Positions 34,594-47,595 are shown, counted from the first letter of the stretch. The stretch: DNA of 64,000 nt from Thermothielavioides terrestris NRRL 8126 (GCF_000226115.1 NC_016460.1:682001-746000); one strand, 5' to 3'. Notes: a model not told the origin generated them from the letters alone. Made by a program: numbers and translations.

Positions 34594-35815
34594 GACCTTT
34601 AACGCTAAGATGTCGATAGATAGAGTAGGGTAGACGTTGCTAATACACTAGGTAGAAGCAATTATATCAAAGTTATTCTCAAGCCTAGGCTTCTAGCCTA
34701 TCAACGTAGCGCCTAAAGAGCGCTCTACTAGCGAGGCGAAGTCGCCTACCAACGATATATCTATAGCTCCTACGGAGTATACGTCTAGCATAGTAGCTAT
34801 GCCTACTAACGACGATAAGAAGGAGGAGAAGAAGGAGGAGGACGAGGATAAAGAGATAGAGGAATCTAAGCCTCCGACTCCGTATAAAGGCGGCTTTGGC
34901 TATAAGAGAAGGGCAATATATAGAGAGGGTGTAGATAGGGAGTAATACGATCGCTAATAGTATAGTAGTCTAGTGACCTTGACTCGATGCCTAAGAAGAG
35001 AGTCTCTATAGACGTTACCTATATTATTCTATAAGTATAGAGAGTGTAACTGAAGTATATTAGAGGCGTAGGCTATATATATACTGACAATAGTAGCTAC
35101 TACTATTGTATAGCTAAGTTTTTCGACAATAGTAGCGCCCTTATCTACTACTATCAAGCTAATGTATATCTATATATAGATTATATATTCGTTATATCTA
35201 ATATACTTATAGGTTCTAGTTTACGCTACGTCGAGTATATATAAAATAACTATATTTACTTAGCTATAAGTTGCCCTCCTCTTTTAAAGGTACTAATCTT
35301 AACGCCTTAAAGCTAAAACCTACGTTTTCATTATATATACGTTACACTATTGCTAATCCTTCTAAAAAAATGAAGATTTATCCTATTGCCCTCGCTATAG
35401 TTTATAGCTTTATCGAAGCCCTCGATAAGAGGGACCACTCTACTACCGATAAAAAGGTAAGTTTTCAAGTATCTCCCCTATATACGCGATATATATACTA
35501 AGTATATTCTAGCTAGCTACACTTGTCTAAAGCGTCGTCGACGCGCTTATAGTGGCCTACGAGGCTATTAGCAGTACCCTAGTCGCCTCCACCGCCCGCT
35601 CTAAGAACTTCTTAGAGCAGTGGAGGGAGGTATAGAAGGCGGAGAGTATACTAAAGAGGCGCCTCTAGCGCTTCGTCGGCGTACCTACGCCACTCCTACC
35701 TCCTCCCCCTCCTCCTAGCACTACGCTAGAGGAGGTAGTAGAGAGGCTAGCTAAACTAGAGGAGTAGCAAAAGCGTATAGAGGGGGTAGTAGTAAGTCTA
35801 TAAGTCCGTTATATC
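34594..35815 (+). pseudogene. Antisense accessory gene in Gypsy 3, RIPed, at least one intron
   Basis: Runs opposite to pol, between the chromodomain and the 3' LTR. The first segment (34594-about 34965) reads MTFNAKMSIDRVGQ, VEAIISKLFSSLGFQPINV, then a Lys/Glu run (DDKKEEKKEEDEDKEIEE) and PPTPYKGGFGYKRR, almost free of stops. A later segment ends DHSTTDKK at a GTAAGT site. A 56-nt GT-AG intron (35457-35512) joins in phase to LATLV-stop-SVVDALIVAYE. The last segment has EQWREV, a Pro run and a likely coiled coil LEEVVERLAKLEE. The middle (34.97-35.27 kb) is too mutated to read. No family recognised. The acidic/lysine-rich N-terminal part is loosely like the tail of the intact Copia antisense protein, but I claim no homology. 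Confidence 0.5.
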
Positions 35816-36189
35816 TACAAAGTGTATATATAGCTAACAATCAAAGAATAAAATTTTAGTAGTAGTAAAGAGCTAGGGTCTACTACTAGAAGAGGGTAAG
35901 GAGGGGGAAGGGGGTAGCGAGGAGGGCGTTAATAACGTATAGATAGCCAAGTTTATAACAGAGTTGATCTAGGGCTTAGAGAAAGACTTAGTGATATAGG
36001 GGGTAGCTATTAGGTAGATAGGTAGTTCTTACATTGTTTTTTCTTTTTTCCTTTTCTTTTCTTTTTTCCTCAATTGAAGTGCTATTTAGCGTCCTCATTG
36101 TGTTCCTACTACTTATCGCCTACGCCTATACTTATCTTAAATATATACTTTGTAAGTACGTAGTAAAGGCCTATCATCAATATACCTAT

Positions 36190-39100
36190 ATAGCTCCTAA
36201 GTGTTCTCCTCTAGTAGATAGTTCTTCCATTTAATAAGGAAATACCTATCGAGAGGTGGCCCTATATAATCAAGAATAGCTTCGACCTCCCAATGCTACT
36301 CCTATACAACGACCTATATACAATCGTAGTATATAAGCGCTTTTTACAGATTGCCGTTGAATAGCTTAAGCATTGCAATAGAGAAAATAGGGTAGAACTT
36401 GAACGTAGACGAGAGATCCAAGCGATATACCATCTTCTTACTGCCTATATTAGCGATAATTTTGAATGGCCTAAGATACTTATCTATGAGTTTACTACTT
36501 AGGCGCCACTAACGAATATACCTTGAATTAACCTAAACCTACTAGCCAACTCTGAAGGTTATAGGCGTATACTTATAGTTATACCACTTTGTATAACCTT
36601 CGTTGGCTTATACTAGGGCCTTGTAGATTCTTTCTTAATCCTTAGCAAGCTTCCTAGTACACTCCTCTATAGTAGGAACGTTGCTCAAGCTATTTGTAAG
36701 CGGGTCTACTGGATCGCGTAGGTAGTAGCTATAAAGGAGGTATGCCGGGGTCGCCTTCGTAGTCGAATACATTGAGGTGTTGTAAATATATTCAGCTAGA
36801 GCCAACTTCTACGCCTAGTTATACTGCTCCTATATATAGTAAGTATATAGGTAATGCTCCAACGCCTAATTCTACCTCTTTGTCTAGCTATCAGTCTAAG
36901 GATAGTATATAGTACTTAGCTTTTATATAATATCTAAGAGGTCGTAGAGTGTACACTAAAACCCGCTTATAAATAAGCTCCTATAGTTGAAAACAATGGT
37001 CTACAGTAGGCCAAAGAGTCGGTAGACGTAATTGAAGAAGAGGTGGACAAAGGCGCTAGCCTAGAGCTGCTTATACGTTGCGATATAGAGGGTATACTTA
37101 GTAAACTTATCGACAATAACGAGGATAGCGTTATAGGATTTATATATATAGGGGTCGATAGAGGTAGGCAGGCTAGTGACGAAGTCGACTATAATATCCT
37201 GCTATAGGCGCTTAGGAACTAGTAGCGCTATAAGCTCACTATAAGGGTAGTAGGTTCTCGCTTTTATATAGCTATATATAACGTATTCCACTATATGTTG
37301 ATCGATCTCCCTATATATATCTAGCCAATAGTAGTAGCGCATTAGGCGCTCGTAAATCTTTCTAATACTGCTATAGCCACCTATTATAGTATTATAGTAG
37401 TGTACTAAAAGCGTATACTATAGGGCTATAGGTATATAGATCTTGCCGCTATAATATAGGATACTATCGTCTCTAAGCTTCCACTGCCTATATATATAAG
37501 CCATCTTCCAAGCGCCCTCAGTTACCTAGGGATCGACTTCCTATACCTAGATTAGTTGCTGCTCAAAAGGCTAGCCTTCGTCCTCTACTAGCTTCCTAGT
37601 AGCGGTAGCGATATATAGACGATAATCAGGCGTATATACGCCACTAGCTAGACTACTATAGGCCATCTAGTCCAAGGGGGGTCGCTACTTAGGCCCTAGG
37701 TAGCTAGGTTCCCTTATATATATTTCCTAGGCCTCTAGGGAGCTACACTCTAGCGGCGGTTTACTAGGTCTATCTAGGCTATGAGTAGCACTTCTATCTA
37801 AGCCGTAGTTAACTAGTAGAAAAGCGTCATCTAAGTAAAGCCTCTATACCGCCGCCTCTCCCTCGTCCCTAGCTATAGGCTCACAATGACGTTTACCGCT
37901 ACCTATATACTACGAGACCTCCTAATAGCCCTCCTTAAAATATATATCAAGCGTAATACTCTTATCAAACTCCTACTCATATAGCTTATACGTATCCTCC
38001 AACTCTCTAAGGCCTATACTAGGTCTTAGCTATATAGCTAGAGTAATAACCCTAACTATAGAGCGGTGCCTTGGTATATAGTCCTTTCCTATAGTAATAC
38101 GCTCCTCTAGGAGCTATAGCAATAGGTTCTTAGCGCCTTCGTCGCTAGGGCCTTCTACTAGGTCTAGTCTTCGAGAGAGTCTATTAGCAAAGTTCTATAG
38201 GCTAGGGCGATACTTAATGACAAAGTCAAATTCTATAAGCTTATCGCTCTAGCGTAGCTACTATATAAAGGGCCGCTTCTTCGTCTTTATATATTCGAGG
38301 TTCAAGTAGTTAGTAAAGGCGATAACGGTAGTCTACAAATATAGGAGGTAATACCACTAAGCACAAAAGGCGTCAATAAGTATAAGCAGCTCCCTATCAC
38401 TAGTACTATAGTACGTTTCTTTAAGGCTAAGTTTATAGGAGTAGAACGTAATAGGGTACTACTAGCCCTCGAACAGTTAGGAGAGGACTACGCCGATAGC
38501 GAACTTCGAAGTATCTACTTTAATATAGGTCGGAAAGCTAGGATCAAAATAGTATAGGATAGGCGTTTCCTAGAATCTATGTTATAGCTCGTAGAATATA
38601 TTGATCGTATCCTATATTATCTCAAAGGTATAATTGCCTTAAAGTAGATCGGTTAGAGGGGTATAAATCTTCGAGTAGTTGCGAATAAACCTACGATAGA
38701 AGCTAGTGAACCCAAGGAACATCTAGATATCGTGAACGCTATAAGGTAATGGCTACTATGTAATAGCTTCAATGTACAATAGTTCTATCTTAATGCCCTC
38801 TAGGGTGACAATGAACCTAAGGAATTCAACTTCGTATATATAGAACCAGCACTTAGAGAGGTTGATGTAGAGGTCGGCTTTTTACAACTGTTTTAAAACT
38901 TTATATATATACCACTTATACTTAGCTTCGTCGTTGCTAAAGATCAGTATATTATCTAAATATACAATATAGGTGATATTAACAAGGCTAGAGAGAGCAT
39001 AGTTGATATAAGTCTAGAAGGTTGTAAGTACGTTAGCTAGGCCTATCGGCATTATAATAAACTCGAAGTGGCTATAACGTATATGAAAGGTGGTCTTCTA

Positions 39101-41770
39101 CTCATCGCCTTTACGTAGCTAGATCCGATAGTATATATCCTTTAAATCGAGCTTAGTATAGATCTTTATAGAAGACAAGTGATCGAGGATCTTATTGATT
39201 AGAGGAATAGAAGCGTAGTTCTTATAGGTAATGTGATTGAGTATACGATAGTCGACAACGAGGTGTAATTCGCCTCCCTTCTTTGGAACGAATAGAATAG
39301 GCGTGCCTATAGGATTGGTGGAAGGTTAGATCTACTACTTCTCTAGAGCCTCTACGAGCTATTTATATAGAGTTTCTAATTCCTTTTCGCTAAGAGGGTA
39401 GATCGGCCCCTATAGTGTAGTTGCACTGTCTTTGAGATCGATATAGTACTTAAGTGTAGTGTAGCAAGGCAAGGGAGGTCGATCTATAGTGGAGAAGAGG
39501 TCTCGATAGGCCTTATATACTTCTAGGAGCTTAGGAGTAGTAGGTTGCAAGTTAATAGTAGGCGAGTCTTCTTCAGCTAGGTCGTCTAGGTTAGTTAGGT
39601 TAGGCGGTTTAGCTAGGTTGGTAACTAGTATAAGTATAGTAATAAAGAAAGTATTATCGCTCTAATCCTGCTTAGGCTTAACTTACAAGCTAAGGTAGCG
39701 CTTCGAGTTTAGGTAAGTCCAAGTCTTTTTATAGTAGTTGAAGAATAGCTTAGCTATCTCTATCTAAGTTTAGCCTAAGAGGATTGTAAATAGCTCGATA
39801 TCTACGACTACGAAGCGTAGTAGGTAGGTCTAGGAGTATCTAAGGTAGTCGGTGATATAAATATATAGGGGGTATACATTATACGTCAAAATAAGTATAT
39901 TGCCAATAATAGTAAATCTAGGGTACTAAATAAACTTAGTCAACTGTGAGTACTTAGCTAGAAAGCTATAACTAATTATATTGTAATCCGACCTAGTATC
40001 TAGCATTACTACTATAGGCTTCCAATTCTTATCTAAATATACAAGGATAGTACTCTTAATCTAAGACGACCTAGGCCCCCTAAGTTCCTAAGTAGCGTTG
40101 ACGCTATAGTCGTACCTAAGCAAAGCAAGGTTTAGGTTATTCTAGGCGTTTAGGTTTAGAGGCTCTAGGCAACGAATAGCGGTATAACCTATACGCTCGC
40201 AATGATGGTAAATAGCCTTAGAGCAGAATATAGAGATGTAGCCAACTTCGTTGTAGATATAGTAAACTAGGTACGATTTAGACGTAGCAGTGGATACCGT
40301 AGTAGCATCTAGGGCAGGTTGCTAGAGTATAGGCTATATAGGAGGAAGCTAGGTAGGCGTAGCTATAGGCGGAACAGGCTAAATAGGCGAGGCAGAAGGC
40401 GGGGTAGGCTAGGTAGGAAGGCGGTTCTTAGGGCAGTTAGTATAACGATAGCCCTCCCTACTATAGGTGAAGCATCGAATAGGGCGTTGGAAGGGCGTAG
40501 GCGAGACGTTAATAGGGCATAGCGGCTATAGAGCTATAAGGGCGTTGTTTAACGAGCGAGGGCGATAGCGAGAGGTGCTAGTAATACGTTGACTATACTT
40601 GATATAGTAGGCGAAGCTTATAAGCTACTAGAACATAGTAGATAATTAAAGGAAGTAGTTGAAGATAAAGCTAATCTCTAGGCGAAACTTTAGTAGAAGG
40701 GTGACTATACAAGTAGGTTCATCCTACTTCAAAGGTATATCGGCGATTATACTAGTAAACTATTCAACGAACTCTAGGATAGTCTCGTCTTTACACTATA
40801 TAAAGCGTTTAAACTCTAAGGCTATACTAAAGGCATATAAATCGAGATTAGATAGTTCGTTTTAAAGGAACGCAACGAACTTGCCCTAGGTAATAGCTAA
40901 AAGACGAAAGTTAGGATTAGCCTCCTACTCCTAAATATACTTTACCTAGGCGTTCTTAAGCGAGCCTCGGAGGTAGCTTACTATATATACAACGTAGTCG
41001 CTACTATCGAGCGAGTAGCCTATAAGCTAGAAGTTGGTACAATAGTCGTATAGGAAGGCTCGAAGCAAAGAAATATCCTTGCCACTATATATAGGGTAGT
41101 TTAAGCTAGTAGTACACTAGAGGGAAGCTTTTATAGCGCTAGGAAGGATTAGCAAGGACGTAATAGGAGCGTTGAACTTAGGATTAGCAATAGGCGGAGA
41201 GGCATCGATAGCAATAAACGTAGTTATAGGTACAGCTATAGATATAAACATAGATATAGCAGCTACAGGTATAGCCTTAAGTATAGCAATAAGTATAGAA
41301 GTAGGTATAGAAGTAGGTATAGGCGTAGGCGTAGTAATAGATATAGCTAGTACAATGGTATTAGCGGCCTAGGCGGTAAGAGAGTCGAAATTTAAAGAGG
41401 TAGCGCCCTTAGTAATATATATAAGCTAGGCATTCTAGTATAGGAGCTATATATATTAAGCTTATAGTTGGAGGATAGCTTGACGACGACGTTTAAGAGT
41501 GATCTTAGCGCTTAGACAACGCTTTTCCTTAGTAAGGTCACACTCCTAGGTAGAGAGTAGGGGGTCGATAGGCGCTATACAGGAGCCGTTTAGATCAATC
41601 TAGGTGTACTAGGAGCTCTTGCCTATAGTGGCGTTAGGCGTAGGCGGTATAGAGAGGGTATATAAAGAGGTCAGATCAGTGGAAAGTGCTTAAGATTATA
41701 AGGATATAGGGCTTTGCTCGAGCGTAGTATAGACGTAGGTCTAGGCTATAGCTCGTCTCCGCTAGTTCAA
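36190..41770 (-). pseudogene. Gypsy 3 gag-pol remnant with chromodomain
   Basis: On the minus strand, gag lies at about 40.2-41.75 kb and ends in knuckle-like Cys/His motifs (VGYISIFCSKAIYHHCERI near 40.2 kb). The protease near 40.0 kb reads VMLDTRSDYNIISYSFL, with the catalytic DTG mutated to DTR. RT near 39.06-39.3 kb shows GTPILFVPKKGGELHLVVDY and YTKLDLKDIYYRI. RNase H lies at about 37.9-38.6 kb and integrase at about 36.7-37.5 kb. A chromodomain at 36.19-36.33 kb reads WEVEAILDYI, then YFLIKWKNYLLEENT. A chromodomain behind integrase is the mark of chromoviruses, which use it to choose chromatin targets. Stops throughout make it non-functional. Four short plus-strand frames inside it are shadows. 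Confidence 0.75.
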
Positions 41771-41800
41771 CTCTTTAAGGTAGGATAAGAGCGTTCAACT

Positions 41801-42394
41801 TGTTAGGAGCGGGGGCTCTTAGAAGGAAGGGGGTATACGTTGAAGTGACGGAGTATAAGTAAGGTATAAGTAGAGTATACGCTATAGGGTAGCTATAGGT
41901 AGGGGGGTTGTAGATAGTTACATTGAACGCTAGCCTCTCCTATTGCCTATAGGTTCTATCCTCCTTATTTCTCCTATCCTAGCCCTTGATCTTCCTCTAT
42001 ATTAGCTAGCCTCTATTCCTAAGCTCGTAGATCCTTTCCTAGGCTATCCTATAGCGCCTATATAGCTCCCTAAGTACGCCTAATCCGCTCTGTTGCCGAC
42101 CCAATGTCTCAGTTCCCTGTACTTGCTCAGCCTGATGCCCCGTACTTCGCTTAGCTCTGTGCCCCTCCGATCGCTCCTCTGGGTGGCTCGTGTGATCTGG
42201 GCTACTGACGTGCGCCCTGGTGGTGTACGCAGATGACCTGCGTAGTGCTCTGTGGTTGGCTAGGCTACGCCGGGTGCCGGATGCAGGGCGAGGTGGTTGG
42301 GCCGAGGGTTGTGCTAGGTGCCGAGGCGCGTTCCGAGGGCTGTGCCAGGTGCCGAGGCGGGTCCCGCGGGTTAGGGTGGCTCCGGGGCATGATA
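41801..42394 (-). repeat. 5' LTR of Gypsy 3 (right copy)
   Basis: 594 bp, full-length match to 32961-33554. The inner (left) half is RIPed; the outer half from about 42.10 kb is nearly unmutated and GC-rich. Two short frames at 42.22-42.43 kb lie in this un-RIPed half and are not genes. Confidence 0.93.
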
Positions 42395-43260
42395 GTAAGA
42401 GATAGTGTACTAAGTATATTACTGTAAGATTATAGGGCTTCTACTAGACAGATAGCTAAATAGTAGGCTATCTTTATAAGACCCTATAGACGACCTTAGA
42501 CAATAGTTGTAGACTACGTTTTTAGTGCCTAGAGCTATTCTACTACTTTAACTAGAGGACTAGAATACTACTTTAGAACTATCAGCTATACTAGTAAAGG
42601 ATCTTAACAATATATCGACCTAAGTAAACGTTGAGGCTAAGATTATAGAGATCGCTATAATATAAGCGACTATAACTTAAAGGCTTGTCGATACCCCTAT
42701 AGACAAGTTCGACTAAGAGCACCTCCTTGGCAATATATAGGTCAAAAAGCTCAGGGCCCTAGTATAAGTAGCATTTAGGACGATAGCGCTTAATCCTAAC
42801 CTCTAGGAAGAGGAGACGTTTATCTATATACTTATAAGGAGGCTAAACTATCTTAAGATACCTTACTCACTAATATAGAAGTATTTATAGGTATAAGGAT
42901 CGTCTATATTATCTAGCTATATATTACCCTTGGTATAGCACTGTAGTAAGCGCTTTCGTAAAGAGCTTACTAAACCTAAATAGCTACTTTGCCCACTATT
43001 ATACAACCTATATAACCGCGCCTTCGCCTATAAGTATAAGTATCTAGTATAGTAGTAAAGATAGGATATATATATTAAGGAAGTAGAGGAGTACAAAAGA
43101 TAGTATAATCAACTACTATAGCTAGCTAGACCTTTATAAGCTAAGAAAGCTATATATAGAAAGTAGCTTAAAGAGTAGCGACGATAAGAGGTATATACTA
43201 AGGAGCTTTTAAGGTATAAGCTTACCTATAGGAGTATATAGTAAGTTTAAAAGGGAAGTG
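42395..43260 (+). other. Gypsy 2 interior, 3' end, RIPed
   Basis: The continuation of the unexplained 3' region of Gypsy 2. A plus-strand frame with many TAG/TAA can be followed for most of its length, ending in a Lys/Arg/Gln-rich stretch (KKAIYRKQLKEQRRQEVY-like near 43.15 kb) just before the purine tract. I recognise no domain, and chance reading cannot be excluded. Confidence 0.35.
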
Positions 43261-43747
43261 TAAATTAAGGTAATAGACTACCTAGATATAGAGACCTAGT
43301 TATTCTATTTGTTTCAATATATTATATTCGTTGCTAGGGGGTCTAGCTCTCTAATTATATATATTTAAGTAAGCTAAGCCTATCTTCTTTGTTATTAAGC
43401 AAGACATTAAATAGTTGTTAATATACGTTCGTTGACACTACGTTAGTGGTTCTCCTTCTTTTAGGAAGGCTACTAAGCCTCTCCTTTCGTTGTTCTACCT
43501 CTATCTAGACAATAGACATTCAAGCTATTAAGCTCTAACCGTATTCTTATTGTATTTTGTCTTTCTGCTATACCCTATTAAACGTACCTAAGCTACGTGT
43601 CTTCCTTTTGGAAGACATCCTTCCTACTACTCGATATATACTATCTTTATCTGTCCAGAGGGACATTACATTCCTTTAGGAGCTATCTCGCACGCTTGGT
43701 CCTAGGTGTGGTGGGGTAGGTTGGTATAGAGGTTTTACACTATTTCA
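43261..43747 (+). repeat. Right LTR of Gypsy 2
   Basis: 487 bp. The inner (left) half is RIPed; the outer half, notably 43.68-43.74 kb, keeps CpA/TpG where the left LTR is mutated. Confidence 0.9.
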
Positions 43748-46700
43748 ATATATATAGCGAGCTATAGGCAAATACTTAGCGAGCTTCGTAGTAATCTAAG
43801 CAATATACTAAGTAGGAGAATTGTATCCTCTAATCAACTTAGTAATCCTAGATTTAAGGTCAACTATTTATATTGCTAACCACCTTAATAGGTTTAAAAG
43901 GCTTTTTAAACTAGTAGCGCCTAACGACTATATCTAGGTAGGCGAGTACCCTATTTAGATCGAGGGATATAGCGAGATAGATATTAAACTATAGAACGAT
44001 AAAAGCATTGCGATCATTATACTATACAACGTTGTATACTACTTAACCTTTGTTTATAATATTGTATTGCTAGAGCAACTTAACTGGCGAGGGATCTAGT
44101 AGGACAATAGCCTATAGAGTGTACCGAAGTACCCTTTTAGGTAGTACGATCACTCTCTCCTTAGATATACTACTAAGCTTTTCTAATAGTATATCCTTGA
44201 GTATATACTAGAGGTATATACGCCTATAGCCTTTGTAATTAGAATATAGAAGCTTAAACACCTTATAAGGTATATAGAGAGTATAGTAGATACTATAATA
44301 TAGTATCTACGCCTTAGCTATATAGGCCTTAGAGCGCTAGAATACTTTGTTAACTATTTAAGAGGAGACCGAATTAAAGGCATTTTAACTATTAAGTATA
44401 ATAGCTATAGCCTTAGTAAGTTAAAACGCTGCCTTAGCTAAATACTAAGACTATTTAACTTTGGCCTAGGCGATTAGATCGCTTTAGACCTTTATCCTTA
44501 TAAGGAAGGCCAATAGGGCTTTAAATACCTACTCCTAGCGATAGACTATTATTTAGATCTTATATAGGATTACTATCTATATAATTGCGAGATAGCTAGT
44601 ATTTTAGTAGCTATTAAACATCTTATATAGTTCTTTAGAACATAGTATAAACTATAGATTAAGGTCTTAGAGTATAACAACGAGTTTACCTAGATAAGCA
44701 TTATTATTAACTAGGCGTATAAGTAAGGCATTAAGATAGAGCCCTCTACGCCTAATACCCCTACCTAAAATAATAGCGCTAAGCGCTTAGGGGGTATAAT
44801 TAAGGAGAAAGCTAGAGCGATAGCTATCGGTATACGATTGCTATAGCAACTATAGCCAAAGATCACTAAAGTAGCAATATATCTATATAATAGAACACTT
44901 CGTTTAACTATCGAATAGAGAATACTACTAGAGCACTTTTATAGCTCTTTAGCTACTAGAGACGGCCTTAACATATTAGAGTATAAGCTATACTAAAGCT
45001 ACTTAAAGGTCTACGATTATAAGGCGTTTACGATAATAGATATCGCGAAGAAGAAGTAGAAGCGTCTAGAGCGCTTTCGACTAAGATTATAAATTAGGTA
45101 TCTTGTTAAATATAATTCTTTAAATATCTATTGTATCTGGAACCTAGCTACCAACTAGGTAGTTCGTACCTACAATATTATCTTTAATAAACAATAAGTG
45201 TTCCTAGGCGATAAGGAGGACCTTGCTTAAAGCTTTACCTAGGTAGACCTCGAAGAGCTAAAGCGCTAGCTTTAAGCTAGGTACGTAGATAATGCTAATT
45301 ATAATGGCGATAACGAGCTAATATCTACGATAGAAGAAGAAGAAGAGCCTGCTATAACAATAGGCACGCTATTAGAGACTAAATAAGCCAAAGTGATCAC
45401 TATTACTAAGGAAGTCCTAGATACTATTGTAGTAAAGGGCGATATCTCTAGAACCTTCCCTAAGTTTCTATACCTAATACTACTACTAATACTACTAGCT
45501 ATACTTATAGTAGTAGCCTTTATAGGCTTATTATCATTACTACCTTCTTCTAAATAGAGGGAGAGCGCCCCTAGTACGCTCTAAACTAACGCTAAGTACA
45601 AGTTTAAACCGTAGTAGGCAGCCTTCTATATAGGAACGCTAAGCCTAAAGGTGGAAGCTAGACGCCTAATTAGGAAGATAACCCGCTTAGCCGAATAGAA
45701 GGAAAAAGAAAGAAAGCTTATATATAAGAAGGTTGCCTACCTAAGGCGAGCGAATAAGCTAAATACTATCTACTAGTTACAACTACTACTAAAGCTAAAA
45801 TAGCATTTAGACCTTAAGGACTATCTGCTAGGAGAGCTGTTCCTAGAGGCTAAATACGATTACCTATATAGCTATAAGATTAAACAATCCTAGAAGGAGG
45901 TTAGCTATAACGACAACTAGGTTAAAGGCAACTAGGTCTTTGACAATATATAGGTATATATTTATAAACTTAATAAGATAAAGCACCTTATTAAATATAA
46001 AGCGAAACTTGTTGTCTATAGCGATTAACAATAAAAGACCTTAGTAGAGGAGAACTATATAGTAACGCTAGCTATATAATCGTTTAGAATAGTCCTTATA
46101 ACTATAGCGTAGTTCGACTTTAAACTAAAGTAGTTCAATATAGTCAATACGTTTATAAATATAGAGATTAATAAGGATATCTTTATATAGATGCCCTAGA
46201 GCTATTGTAAGCTTAGAATAGTATTAAAGCTAAAGAGGGCTTTATATAGCTTATAGTAGTCTTCCCTTCTATAGTAAAGAGTACTTACTAGTATACTAAA
46301 GAACCTAGGTTTCTAAGTAGTACCTTAGGAACCCTATATTATAACGAACAGAGGTATTATTATCTTCTTCTACGTCGATAATATCCTCTTTATATATTGT
46401 AAAAGAGACTATAAATATATAGAAGAACTGATCAATAGCCTAAGGGCCTATTATAAACTTATAGACAACGATAACCTATACTAGTTCTTTAGAATAGAGG
46501 TCTACTATAATTAAATAAAGCGCCTAGTATAGCTTAGCTAGACGATATATATTAAGAAGATCTACTAGCTTATATAAGATAAGAAGACTAAGAAAACGCC
46601 TATAGATATAAAGGAACTGCTCCTATACCTAGAGATTACAACCTATAGTTCAATAAGCCTATATCAAAGGAAGATCGGCTCTATCTTATATATAGTTATT

Positions 46701-47400
46701 AATACTTAGCTAGATATTGCCTTTACAACGTTATAGCTTATATAGTTCAATTAGAACCTTAGTCTAGAACACTATAAGGTAGTTAACAGAGTGCTATATT
46801 ACCTCTATAAGATATAGTTCCTAGCGTTCTAACTAGACAATAGCGATATCTTAATCGTAGCTAGCGATATTAGCTTTATTAACAATAGCCTCGACTATAA
46901 GAGCTTATAAGGATATACTATTATACTATTTAATAGGCTTATTATATAGTATACTAATAAATAGGACATTGTTACTACGTTAACTATAAAGATAGAACTC
47001 CTTGCCCTAGCGTAGGTAGCTAAAGAAGGTATATTCCTATAGCGCCTATTGAAGGAGCTATCGATCGAACTAAACGACTACTATCTTTTTATTCAATATA
47101 ACAACCGCTAGACGATCTAACTAATTATAGCTAAGGTAGCTAACCTATAGACGAAGTTGTAGTATATCAATATCTATAACTACTAGCTATATTAGAAAAT
47201 ATAGAATAAAAGGATCAAAGTAGAATACGTACCCTCTAAGGAAATGCTAGTAGATAGCCTAACGAAGGTATTAAACCTAAAGCCTTATAAGAAGTTCATT
47301 GCTAAGTGCAACCTAATTGACATTAAGTACCTAATTAAACTATATACTAACTAGGTATATAAGAAGGAATAAGTAGAGATTAAGCTAGTAGCTATAGCTA
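43748..47400 (+). pseudogene. Outer Copia pol remnant
   Basis: The plus-strand frame is followable almost continuously with TAG/TAA read as Gln. A protease-like segment near 43.85 kb reads ILDLRSTIYIANHLNRF, where DSGS is expected. Then come integrase (about 44.2-45.1 kb) and RT with ALYSLQQS and IIFFYVDNILFI near 46.37 kb (YVDD mutated to YVDN). RNase H has YKSLQGYTIILF and DIVTTLTIKIELLALA near 46.9-47.0 kb. The end reads LVDSLTKVLNLKPYKKF near 47.25 kb, equivalent to the conserved Copia C-terminus. It is the same family type as the intact Copia but clearly a different lineage, with different LTRs. Confidence 0.78.
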
Positions 47401-47595
47401 AGAAGAAGGTTTAGTTTATAACCTAAGCATATAGAATTGAGATAGGTAGGCACTTAGAAGGATCTAAGCGATAGAAGATAGAAGAACATTAATACTATAG
47501 AACAACTAAATTAGGAAGATTATAAGGATAGCGATAGCATCAAGATTGCTAAATACAGTAAATAGGCTAGAGCCGCGGCTCGACCTAGGAGGGTA

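Larger units (their letters stand above)
32961..42394 (-). mobile_element. Gypsy retrotransposon 3 (chromovirus type), RIPed, 9.4 kb
   Basis: 594-bp LTRs at 32961-33554 and 41801-42394 flank the element, with a perfect target duplication GTAAG at 32956-32960 and 42395-42399. Pol runs on the minus strand, so the right LTR is the 5' LTR. On that strand a polypurine tract (GAAGGAGGAGGGCCC) abuts the left LTR, confirming orientation. Coding order from right to left is gag, protease, RT, RNase H, integrase, chromodomain. A degenerate gene in the opposite sense lies between the chromodomain and the left LTR. Inserted into Gypsy 2. Confidence 0.92.
13188..43747 (+). mobile_element. Gypsy retrotransposon 2, RIPed, spread over 30.6 kb by nested insertions
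   Basis: LTRs of 487 bp each (13188-13674 and 43261-43747) run TG...CA, with the left end of the right copy mutated to TA. The flanking match is only ATAT (13184-13187 and 43748-43751), so the target duplication is weak. A purine tract (AAAAGGGAAGTG) abuts the right LTR. Removing the intact Copia, the solo LTR and Gypsy 3 leaves about 12 kb of interior, long for Gypsy. The plus-strand gag-pol lies at about 22.86-29.65 kb, with about 4 kb of unexplained DNA between pol and the right LTR. The pieces could belong to more than one element whose LTRs I could not find. Confidence 0.75.

Noticed and set aside
36034..36234. 66-residue hydrophobic ORF
   Set aside because: It lies antisense over the chromodomain end of Gypsy 3 and its flank; there is no support of its own.
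41172..41372. Ile/Gly/Val-rich 66-residue membrane-like protein
   Set aside because: It is a plus-strand shadow of the minus-strand Gypsy 3 gag, over a low-complexity stretch.
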